64,000 bases of DNA from Sphingobacterium sp. UBA4616 (GTDB lineage Bacteria; Bacteroidota; Bacteroidia; Sphingobacteriales; Sphingobacteriaceae): contig DGIS01000010.1 in assembly GCA_002386525.1 (NCBI GenBank), positions 170,139 through 234,138 on the forward strand. The letters are read 5' to 3'. The notes below the pieces were generated by a model. That model was not told where the DNA came from, made no database searches, and saw only the letters and a list, made by a program, of their open reading frames with translations. Every line of letters begins with the position of its first letter. Position 1 is the first letter of the stretch. Below are positions 1-8,043 of this stretch, in pieces. The position numbers and the translations under genes are program-made.

Positions 1-2247
1 CATAAATTCTATTTCATCAGCTGCATCCGGAACAATAGTATCATATTGATCAACAATAAAAGCCTGCACAAAGAATAGTTCATCACTGCCGTTTTTCGCG
101 ATCGAAGTTTCTGCCATTAGTTTGATTCGATATGCTCTCTCCGCAGTATGTACTGCCCTGCTGATTACCTTCTTGTTTCCAAGGTACGATACCGCTTCGA
201 GCTTACCAGGGTCAAATTCCACTCCTTTAAATACAAGGTCGTACCGATCTGGATCTTCGGACTGTTCTCCTATTTTTCTATCGTTTAGATAAAGCTCTAC
301 CCGATCAGCCTGATTAAAATAGACCACCACGTCAACTCGGTCGCCTTTTTTCCAGTTCCAATGTGGTAATACATGTAAAACCGGTTTTTCTGTCCACACA
401 CTTTGATACAGGTAGTAGACATCCTTCGGAAATCCAGCTAGATCCACAATACCAAAGTACGAACTTCGCGCTGGCCAAGTGTATGGTGTGGGTTCACCGA
501 GATAATCAAAACCCGTCCACACATACATGCCTGCAATATGGCTGTACTTCTCCATTAGCCGCAAACTCGTCTGATGGCTTGATCCCCAAGGCGTGAATAC
601 ATTGTCGTAAGCCGATATGCTCCTGTCCCTGTTGCCCCCATCAAAAGGGATATCCCATCTCTCGGGCCACATACGAATGGAATCGTAAGGAACCAAATCA
701 TATTTCCCGCGGCTTTCCAATGCCGAGGTGCTTTCCGTTACGATAAACTTTTTCCCGGGATGATCCTGTGGGAAGCTCGCCCATTTGTTATGGTTGTAAT
801 TATAGCCAACTAAATCCACCGCCGTGCTCATGAGTACCGGATTGGCTTTGGAAAGCTCATTATTGGCAATGGTGGTCGGGCGTGTGCCATCCAGGCTATC
901 GACGATTGCGGCCAACGATATTGGAATAGCTGTACCATCAGCTTTGGAATGCCACTGCTCCTGTGCTTCATTGCCCAGACACCAGATAAACAGCGACGGA
1001 TGATTCCGGTCCCGTTTGATATGATCCGCGAAGTCCCGCTTGTACCATTGGTCCCAGTATAAATGATAGTCATAGGGATTTTTACGACCTTTCCAAACAT
1101 CGAATGTTTCACTCATCACGATAAAACCCAAGCTGTCGCAAAGGTCCAAAAACGCTGGGGCCGCAGGATTGTGTGATGTCCGTATCCCATTCACCCCCAT
1201 TGCTTTCATCAGGCGGAGCTGACGTAATGCTGCAGACCGATTAAATGCCATACCCAGTGCGCCGAGATCACTATGTAAACAGACCCCTCGGATTTTAAGC
1301 TGTCTTCCATTCAGTATAAAGCCCTGCTGCTGATCGAATCTAAAATGGCGTAAGCCAAATTTGGTACGCTGTTCATCCACAACTTGACCATCGACAATGA
1401 GCTGCATTTTTGCTGTATATTGATACGGGGTTTCAATATCCCATAAGACAGGATTTTCGAGGACTATCTGCTCACCGATGGGATGTAGACCTTCTTTGAC
1501 AGCGTTCAAAGTTGTACGTTTGCTTGCGACAACAGCACCTTGAGCGGAAAGGACCTCCGTCAGCAGCAGCATCCTTTTTGATTCTTTACGGCTATGCTCA
1601 ATTGCCAGCGACAGGTCTATTACCGCACGTTTCTCGCTAAGCTCTCCAGCCCTTACGAAGGTACTGTTGGTAGCTATGCTGATTGGATTTCGACTAATTA
1701 ATTTAACATCGCGATAGATCCCCGAACCAGAATAGAAACGCGAATTGGGCTGATTCTTATTATTTACTTTGACTGAAAGTAGGTTGTCCCTGCCATCCCA
1801 GTATAGATCATGGGAGAGTTCATATTCGAATCCGATATAACCATTGGGCCTTTTCCCTAAGAAATGCCCGTTGATCCAGACTTCGCTGTTTTCGTATATA
1901 CCTTCAAATGCGACAAATATCCGCTGGCCCCGCTCGGTGCTAGACAGCTTAAAAGATTTTTGATACCAGCCTACGCCACCATCGAGGTAAGCAGCCCCGC
2001 TGCCTGCGGGACTGTTTTCTCTAAATGGCATTTCGATGCTCCAGTCGTGCGGCAGATCGAGCTTTCGCCAGCTTTCTCCTTTTCGTCCATCGCTATATTG
2101 CTGGTTGCTATCCAGTTTAAACCACCAGCTCCCATTAAAATCAATAACCTTTCTGGACTGCCCAATCACGGAACCCGTGAGCGTCAATAATAGCAACAAT
2201 ATACCTATTAATCTGCTATACCCCATGTCAAATAATTGCTTCAACAT
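1..2247 (-). CDS. GH2 family beta-galactosidase-type glycoside hydrolase (3' end beyond window)
   Basis: This is an uninterrupted reading frame of 749 codons that leaves the window at base 1. It has an N-terminal signal segment, a GH2 sugar-binding sandwich (about residues 30-190), an Ig-like domain and a TIM barrel (about 310-600). A DUF4982-like domain (about 625-690) and the start of another C-terminal beta domain follow. The predicted acid/base is E427 in LGNEAQE and the nucleophile E505 in IVTES. The ATG at 2247 is chosen because the one at 2251 meets a stop after seven codons. It begins 4 nt after the upstream lipoprotein's stop, so translation may be coupled. Family membership is firm. 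Beta-galactosidase over other GH2 activities is inference from the residue pattern and PUL context. Confidence 0.9.
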   Translation of the reverse strand, partial: MLKQLFDMGYSRLIGILLLLLTLTGSVIGQSRKVIDFNGSWWFKLDSNQQYSDGRKGESWRKLDLPHDWSIEMPFRENSPAGSGAAYLDGGVGWYQKSFKLSSTERGQRIFVAFEGIYENSEVWINGHFLGKRPNGYIGFEYELSHDLYWDGRDNLLSVKVNNKNQPNSRFYSGSGIYRDVKLISRNPISIATNSTFVRAGELSEKRAVIDLSLAIEHSRKESKRMLLLTEVLSAQGAVVASKRTTLNAVKEGLHPIGEQIVLENPVLWDIETPYQYTAKMQLIVDGQVVDEQRTKFGLRHFRFDQQQGFILNGRQLKIRGVCLHSDLGALGMAFNRSAALRQLRLMKAMGVNGIRTSHNPAAPAFLDLCDSLGFIVMSETFDVWKGRKNPYDYHLYWDQWYKRDFADHIKRDRNHPSLFIWCLGNEAQEQWHSKADGTAIPISLAAIVDSLDGTRPTTIANNELSKANPVLMSTAVDLVGYNYNHNKWASFPQDHPGKKFIVTESTSALESRGKYDLVPYDSIRMWPERWDIPFDGGNRDRSISAYDNVFTPWGSSHQTSLRLMEKYSHIAGMYVWTGFDYLGEPTPYTWPARSSYFGIVDLAGFPKDVYYLYQSVWTEKPVLHVLPHWNWKKGDRVDVVVYFNQADRVELYLNDRKIGEQSEDPDRYDLVFKGVEFDPGKLEAVSYLGNKKVISRAVHTAERAYRIKLMAETSIAKNGSDELFFVQAFIVDQYDTIVPDAADEIEFM

Positions 2248-2251
2248 ACAT

Positions 2252-3187
2252 TTATTTGTTCATTTTGGTATTCGACCTATCTTCGGTCAGACTCTCCTTG
2301 AGGGCCTTGCTGATAAAATTAAAGGTCAGCATGGCCGCTCCATCATTCGAAAGCACCGGATCTCGCAATACCGCTAATTGCATGGTATTCTCGGTCAACG
2401 ACATAATACGGACATCACCCCAGTCGACTACGATCCCATCTTGTGGTTTTCCATGTAAAGGCGAAGCCCCCGTCATACGGATGGTTTTCTTTTCGGTATC
2501 GATATTAAAAGTCCCCTTCTGTACTTTGCCCAACATGGCATGATTCACATTGATGTTTGCTCCACCTTTCAGGTCAAAGGTCATACTCCCATAATCGCCT
2601 GCAGGCATGAGCCAACTATTGCCTTTCCAGTCGGGTTCCCAGCTCCAGCTATCGCTGTTAAGAGGCGCAGCTGTTTTGTTGATGCTACCCCACCAGTCGC
2701 CGGTGCCGTAAAAATACAGGGGACCTTTAAAGTAACGGGAGATCCCGTCAGCATCTAGATCGAGATACCAGGTTTTCTCTTCCCCGGCCCCGCCCGTCAG
2801 TAGGGTCCAGGTTTCGTCACTGATAAATTCGGCATACATCTGATCGATTTTGAATGTCACAGGCTCGCCGTAGACAATCCCGCCACGCGTCTCGACACCA
2901 AATTTAAGGGTGTATTCACCGGGAAAAGGCATTTTCAGGGTTACCTTTTTCTCTTGACTCCGCCCTTGTGGATGTTCCCACAATGGGGTGTATTTTGAAT
3001 CCATCAAGCTGGTTAAATACACAATATTAGGATTGCTGGCGTCATGTTCAACGGTAAAGGCCTTTCCCTTCTCCAACTGCGCCGAAGTGACATCGATGTC
3101 TCCCAGTGTATAATTCTCGGGAGAACAAGCTCCAAAGAGTACCATCGCCGCAAAAAAGCAGATGGCATAGGTGAATATCTTTTTCAT
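2252..3187 (-). CDS. SusE/SusF-position surface glycan-binding lipoprotein
   Basis: The 311-residue product has a lipoprotein signal ending at C21 (LFGAC), so it should be lipid-anchored and probably surface-exposed. A PKD/Ig-like segment (about 25-115) precedes a tryptophan-rich beta-domain (about 125-300) with motifs such as YGTGDWWGS and SWSWEPDW. Those aromatic clusters suit a carbohydrate platform. It sits directly after SusD and before GH2, the usual place for the variable SusE/F or SGBP-B lipoprotein. I recognise no catalytic motif. Binding glycan is inferred from position and composition, because such proteins share little sequence between loci. Confidence 0.75.
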   Translation of the reverse strand: MKKIFTYAICFFAAMVLFGACSPENYTLGDIDVTSAQLEKGKAFTVEHDASNPNIVYLTSLMDSKYTPLWEHPQGRSQEKKVTLKMPFPGEYTLKFGVETRGGIVYGEPVTFKIDQMYAEFISDETWTLLTGGAGEEKTWYLDLDADGISRYFKGPLYFYGTGDWWGSINKTAAPLNSDSWSWEPDWKGNSWLMPAGDYGSMTFDLKGGANINVNHAMLGKVQKGTFNIDTEKKTIRMTGASPLHGKPQDGIVVDWGDVRIMSLTENTMQLAVLRDPVLSNDGAAMLTFNFISKALKESLTEDRSNTKMNK

Positions 3188-3236
3188 GTTTGTCTATTTA
3201 TAATTCAACTAATAGTGAGTCTTAGTATACCTGTAT

Positions 3237-4865
3237 TTAGTTCCATCCAGCATTTTGTTTCAGTACACCATTGGATAAGGTAATCTGCTTATTGGGTATT
3301 TGCATAAATCCTTTCGTTGTCAAAAAACGCTCTTTAGTCACAGTGACCCTCTCGGGCACAGATCCACTGAGCACATCCTCTGTTGTTTCTAGTGTAGCGG
3401 CGGCGTTATTTAACCCCTGCCGCAATACATCCCAATAGCGGATACCTTCAAACGCAAATTCAAATTTTCTTTCCTTCAGAATATTGTTTTTTGAAACTGC
3501 TAGCGACACAAAATTGGTCTTATAAGCTCTTTTTCTTACCTCGTCAAAGTATTTCTGTGCGTTTGCGGAGCCGAGTTCTGCCGCCATCAGCAAGACATCG
3601 GCATAGCGGATAACAAAGTAATCCTGGTCTTGGGATAGTTGCATATCCTTATCTCCACCTGTATTGGTGGTACCGTCCGGCAATGCTGTGGGGGCGTATT
3701 TCTTTATAGTGTACCCTGTATACTCACGCTGATCTTTCAGGTCAAATCCCGTAATCTTCTCGCCATCAATATCAATAATTGAAGCAGCCTTGCGCGTATC
3801 CGTGTTGTCAAACTCATTGAAGAATTTTTTGCTTACCGTACATGCACCCCATCCCTGGCCATAAGGCGACCAATTTTTTCCGCGCAAGCCCAGAAAGACC
3901 ACCCAGCGGTTGCCATCAACATAACCATTGTAGTTCGATGTATTGTTGAATTTTTGCGCAAATACAACCTCAGCATTTCCCTTGCCGGCATATTTGGAGA
4001 TATCTAGCGTATTATTGCTTGCATTGGGGATATAACTCGCTGCTGGCCACAGATTCTTGAAATCTGCCACCAGCGCAAACTGGCCGCTACTGATAACCTC
4101 TTCCAGTCCCGCCAAGGCTTCTGCTTTGGAGACACCGATATCTTCACCACCATAATAACCTGCATAAAATAGATAAACACGGGCTAATAGCGCTTTAGCT
4201 GCGAATGGAGTTGCCCGGCCATCATTGGTTGCCGCAGCTGATTTGGGGTAAGCTGTTGCAGGAATATTTGAAGCTGCAAACTTAAGGTCGGAAACAATCA
4301 GTTGATAAATCGCTTTGGGATCCGACTGTGGAATATTCTCATTGGTCGGGCTCGTTAGCAAAGGGATGTTTTCGAATAGACGGACGAGATCAAAGTACAT
4401 GGTGGCCCGTAGGAATTTCGTTTCCCCTTCAATACGTGCCCGCGCAGTTGTATTGCCCGAAAAATCAGTGCCGTCCAATTTTCCCAACAGCGTATTACAC
4501 CTAAAAATTCCAGCATAATAATCTGACCAGGTGCCGTCAAAGATATTATTGTCCGATTGCGATTGCGCAATATCAAAGCGATCTATTGCCTGAAATGAGC
4601 GACCGTCTGTTGTACCTGTTCCGCCAAAACAATTGTCGGCAGCCACCTCTGCTGTCAGATAGAAAGACTGGCTCCCATTGGAGGTCGTCCGTTGATAACC
4701 ATCGTAACAACCAACCAGCGCCATGTCTGCATCGGCGACGGTTTTATAAAAATTGCTTTCCAAAACGCTTGTCATCGGTTCGACATCCAAAAAACTAGAT
4801 GAACACGATCCTAAAATTAAGGACCCAAATAACATGGAATGATAGATATAGCTCGTTTTTTTCAT
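3237..4865 (-). CDS. SusD/RagB family outer-membrane glycan-binding lipoprotein
   Basis: This 542-residue protein has a lipoprotein signal with C21 (LILGSC) followed by SSSFLDVEP, typical of SusD mature N-termini. The early region is the SusD-like tetratricopeptide helical scaffold. The C-terminal RagB/SusD domain contains FAFEGIRYWDVLRQG, a hallmark of the family. It should cap the SusC barrel and capture oligosaccharide at the cell surface. Its start codon lies 12 nt after the susC stop, so the pair is co-transcribed. The glycan specificity cannot be read from the sequence. Confidence 0.95.
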   Translation of the reverse strand: MKKTSYIYHSMLFGSLILGSCSSSFLDVEPMTSVLESNFYKTVADADMALVGCYDGYQRTTSNGSQSFYLTAEVAADNCFGGTGTTDGRSFQAIDRFDIAQSQSDNNIFDGTWSDYYAGIFRCNTLLGKLDGTDFSGNTTARARIEGETKFLRATMYFDLVRLFENIPLLTSPTNENIPQSDPKAIYQLIVSDLKFAASNIPATAYPKSAAATNDGRATPFAAKALLARVYLFYAGYYGGEDIGVSKAEALAGLEEVISSGQFALVADFKNLWPAASYIPNASNNTLDISKYAGKGNAEVVFAQKFNNTSNYNGYVDGNRWVVFLGLRGKNWSPYGQGWGACTVSKKFFNEFDNTDTRKAASIIDIDGEKITGFDLKDQREYTGYTIKKYAPTALPDGTTNTGGDKDMQLSQDQDYFVIRYADVLLMAAELGSANAQKYFDEVRKRAYKTNFVSLAVSKNNILKERKFEFAFEGIRYWDVLRQGLNNAAATLETTEDVLSGSVPERVTVTKERFLTTKGFMQIPNKQITLSNGVLKQNAGWN

Positions 4866-4877
4866 GATTTCTTGTGT

Positions 4878-7800
4878 TTAGAATTTAACATTTAGGCCAA
4901 ATAATACCGTCCTTGGTCTTGGATAGTAACCAAGGTCGATACCCGATACCCAACCATCGGTCCCGTAACCGATCTCGGGATCCATTCCATCATATTTGGT
5001 GAAGGTGAACAGATTTTGTCCCTGCACGTAGAAGCGGATCTGATTGGCGTACTTCCATTTGACCAGCTTCGACAGATCATAACCTAAGGTCACATTGCTG
5101 ATCCGTAGAAAGTCTCCATCCTGAATATAAAGGTCTGAAAACTGCCAGTTGACATTAGTTTCCGTCACACGGGGGATCGTATTGGACGTACCATCTCCGG
5201 TCCATCGATCCAATATTCTTGTGGTATAGTTTGCTTGTTTATTGGCATGATTGCGGTAAGACTGCACAATTTTATTTCCGAGGGAGCCGTAGGCATTCAC
5301 CGAGAAATCAAATCCTTTGTAATCCAGTCCAATATTAAATCCATAGGTGAAATTAGGCATGCCCACGCCCAAATTTGTCTTATCCGAGGCATTGATAATA
5401 CCATCGCTGTTCTGGTCTACATATTTCACATCGCCAGGTTTTACATCCGCATGAAGAATACCTTTCCCGGCTGTTTTCCAGGCATCGATCTCGGCTTGGT
5501 TCTGGAAGAGACCGTCCGTTTTATACCCCCAGAAGTAGCCAATGGGCAGGCCATTTGCGGCACGATAAAATTCTTCCGAGTTATCGTACAACATGGCTGT
5601 CTGTCCGTGGATAATTCCATCTTCGGTAGGTATCTGTCCCACCTTATTTTTGTTATAGGCACCATTTACCCCAAGACGATATTTCACTTCATTAATCTTA
5701 TCAGCCCAGTTTAGCCCCAGCTCCACACCTGTATTCTTTACGTCACCGCCATTGATAAAAGGAGGCAACGTTCCGGTTGTCGCCAAAACAGGCGCTGTAA
5801 CCAGCCAGTTCTTCGTCTTTTTGACATAAAAATCGGCAACGACATCCAAACGGCTGTTTGCAAATTTGGCATCAAATCCAATATTGGTCTGTTCAGAAGT
5901 TTCCCAAGTCAGATTCGGATTGGATAAGCGGCTCGGATAAGCCCCAGCGATATTATTGTTGCTCGTTCCAAAGACATAATGCGCTCCGGGATTGGACGAT
6001 GTAATTCCTGTTGAGGTACTGATGGGGGCCGCATATTGAAAATCAGCGATATCCTGGTTACCCACCTGTCCCCATGAAGCACGGAGTTTAAAGAAGTTTA
6101 CAGCCGCTAAATGCTCTTTAAAAAACTCTTCCGATGAAATTACCCAGCCTGCCGATACCGAAGGGAAATATCCCCAGCGGTTGCTGCGTGAAAATTTGGA
6201 AGATCCATCTGCACGCAATGTAGCATTCAACAGGTACTTTTCCTTATAGTTGTAGCCTAGCCTACCAAAATACGAAACCCTGCGGGTGATGTTCTCTGGT
6301 TTTCCCGACACCGTACGCGTTTCGACTACATTACCTTTTTCATCCAGGTGTGCCTGGCCTGTGGTATTGTCCAGATAGGCATGAGCAAAATCGTTGAACT
6401 GCGAAAGCAGATTCCAGTTGGACCCCGAAAGGTAAGTTCCCTGATAACGCAGCGATTCCATACCGATCATGGCCGAAAAACGATGATCCGTGTGGATATC
6501 AAAGTCATAGGAAGCGGTATTTGTCCAGGTCAGAGTATGCCCCTTACTCATGTTCTGTGAGGTCGTTGTATGATCTTGGTTGTAGGTGTAGATAGAGAAC
6601 CGGTATAAGGGTGTATAACTTCTGTATTCCGAAGCATAATAGTTGAACCCCAGTAGTGAACGGACCTTCAAGCCTTTGATCGGTTCGATTTCCGCAAATA
6701 CATCCGCCAGTAATTTTTGACCATCATTGGCGTTGTTCGAATTGGTCATCATCACCCCATATGGATTGCTGTCCCCATTGTACCAAGGTGAATTGGAGGT
6801 ATCATTGAAAGGACTTCCGTACAAGCCATTGTCCGAATACACCGGTGACAAGGGCGACGTGGCAAAAGCACCACGCAGCGTATTGCTGTACTGATTGCCA
6901 ACACTGATACCTCGATTTTTAATGTAGTTAAAGTTGAGGTGCTGCCCTATTTTCACAAAGTTATCAAAGAGTTTATGTTCCGAGTTGGTTCGGAAACCAT
7001 AACGCTCGTAGTTAGAAACGTCTTTACCACCCACAATTCCTTCCTGACCAATGTAGTTCATCGATAAAGCGTAGGTGGATTTTTCATTGCCACCGGTCAG
7101 GCCAACATTGTAATTGTCTGTTTTTGCATTATCCTTAAACATGTAATCCATCCAATTGGTGTTGGCCAAGCCTTCCATGCTGTTAAAATCAATCACCGCG
7201 GCTCCCGAATTCAGTGATTGCTCATTCATGATCAGCTTGTACTGATCGGCATCCAGTAATTTCGCTTTACGCGAAACATTCTGAATGCCCGCATAGCCAT
7301 CAAACGACAGCACATTCTTGCCCGCAGCACCCATTTTGGTGGTGACCAGGATCACCCCATTTGCAGCCTGCGACCCGTAGATGGCGGCCGAAGCGGCGTC
7401 TTTAAGTACGTCGATAGATTGAATATCGGCCGCGTTCAGGACCGAAATATCCCCTCCTGGGACGCCATCAATGACATACAAAGGACCGGAGTTACCGATT
7501 GTCCCCAATCCGCGGACGACAACTTTCATATCAGCTCCCGGTTGACCCGAAGTTGATGTAATGGATACTCCGGGTGCTTGCCCCTGAAGCGACTGCAGCG
7601 GGTTCAACTGGTTGCGTTTCTGCAGTTCTTCACCCTCCACCTTCAAATTGGCTCCTGTATTCAATTTTTTCTTTTGTACACCGTAGCCAATGACCACCAC
7701 TTCTTCGAGATCGGAAGCTTGTGGTTGCAGGCGGATTACCATATTAGGACCGGTAATTTTAACTTCCTCCGTTTTGTAGCCCACGTAAGTAATGGTCAAT

Positions 7801-8015
7801 ACAGTTCCCGCGCTCGCCGTCAGTGAAAACTTGCCCGATTCATCACTACTTGCTGAAATCTTCTGATTCTTTACTTTGATAGTCGCTCCCCCGATTGGCA
7901 AGCCTGAATCAGCCGAAACAACCGATCCTGTGAAGGATTGTGCCCAGACCAAAGAGGTCACGCTGGTCATGACCACGACGGCCACGCCCCTGCTCAACAA
8001 TTGTTTGCTTATCAT
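4878..8015 (-). CDS. SusC/RagA family TonB-linked outer-membrane transporter
   Basis: The 1045-residue protein has a signal peptide ending near SLVWAQ. A CarboxypepD_reg-like domain follows (about 28-112), then a TonB-box-like stretch (LEEVVVIGYG), the plug domain (about 115-225, with VIDGVPGGD and DAASAAIYGSQAANGVILV) and a 22-strand barrel ending in FGLNVKF. It imports oligosaccharides with the adjacent SusD, powered by TonB-ExbBD. No STN domain is present, consistent with control by the nearby hybrid two-component protein rather than an anti-sigma relay. It lies 28 nt downstream of the GH31 gene. Confidence 0.97.
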   Translation of the reverse strand: MISKQLLSRGVAVVVMTSVTSLVWAQSFTGSVVSADSGLPIGGATIKVKNQKISASSDESGKFSLTASAGTVLTITYVGYKTEEVKITGPNMVIRLQPQASDLEEVVVIGYGVQKKKLNTGANLKVEGEELQKRNQLNPLQSLQGQAPGVSITSTSGQPGADMKVVVRGLGTIGNSGPLYVIDGVPGGDISVLNAADIQSIDVLKDAASAAIYGSQAANGVILVTTKMGAAGKNVLSFDGYAGIQNVSRKAKLLDADQYKLIMNEQSLNSGAAVIDFNSMEGLANTNWMDYMFKDNAKTDNYNVGLTGGNEKSTYALSMNYIGQEGIVGGKDVSNYERYGFRTNSEHKLFDNFVKIGQHLNFNYIKNRGISVGNQYSNTLRGAFATSPLSPVYSDNGLYGSPFNDTSNSPWYNGDSNPYGVMMTNSNNANDGQKLLADVFAEIEPIKGLKVRSLLGFNYYASEYRSYTPLYRFSIYTYNQDHTTTSQNMSKGHTLTWTNTASYDFDIHTDHRFSAMIGMESLRYQGTYLSGSNWNLLSQFNDFAHAYLDNTTGQAHLDEKGNVVETRTVSGKPENITRRVSYFGRLGYNYKEKYLLNATLRADGSSKFSRSNRWGYFPSVSAGWVISSEEFFKEHLAAVNFFKLRASWGQVGNQDIADFQYAAPISTSTGITSSNPGAHYVFGTSNNNIAGAYPSRLSNPNLTWETSEQTNIGFDAKFANSRLDVVADFYVKKTKNWLVTAPVLATTGTLPPFINGGDVKNTGVELGLNWADKINEVKYRLGVNGAYNKNKVGQIPTEDGIIHGQTAMLYDNSEEFYRAANGLPIGYFWGYKTDGLFQNQAEIDAWKTAGKGILHADVKPGDVKYVDQNSDGIINASDKTNLGVGMPNFTYGFNIGLDYKGFDFSVNAYGSLGNKIVQSYRNHANKQANYTTRILDRWTGDGTSNTIPRVTETNVNWQFSDLYIQDGDFLRISNVTLGYDLSKLVKWKYANQIRFYVQGQNLFTFTKYDGMDPEIGYGTDGWVSGIDLGYYPRPRTVLFGLNVKF

Positions 8016-8043
8016 ATGTCTTGATTTATAAATTGGTTTTCTA

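Noticed and set aside
4586..4798. Open frame antisense to the first susD
   Set aside because: Like many frames opposite the susC, susD and GH genes, it is a by-product of the real gene's composition, with no start signal or recognisable domain.
4878..8015. Sigma/anti-sigma-controlled (STN-bearing) SusC
   Set aside because: Neither SusC in the window has an N-terminal STN domain, and no ECF sigma or FecR-like gene is nearby.
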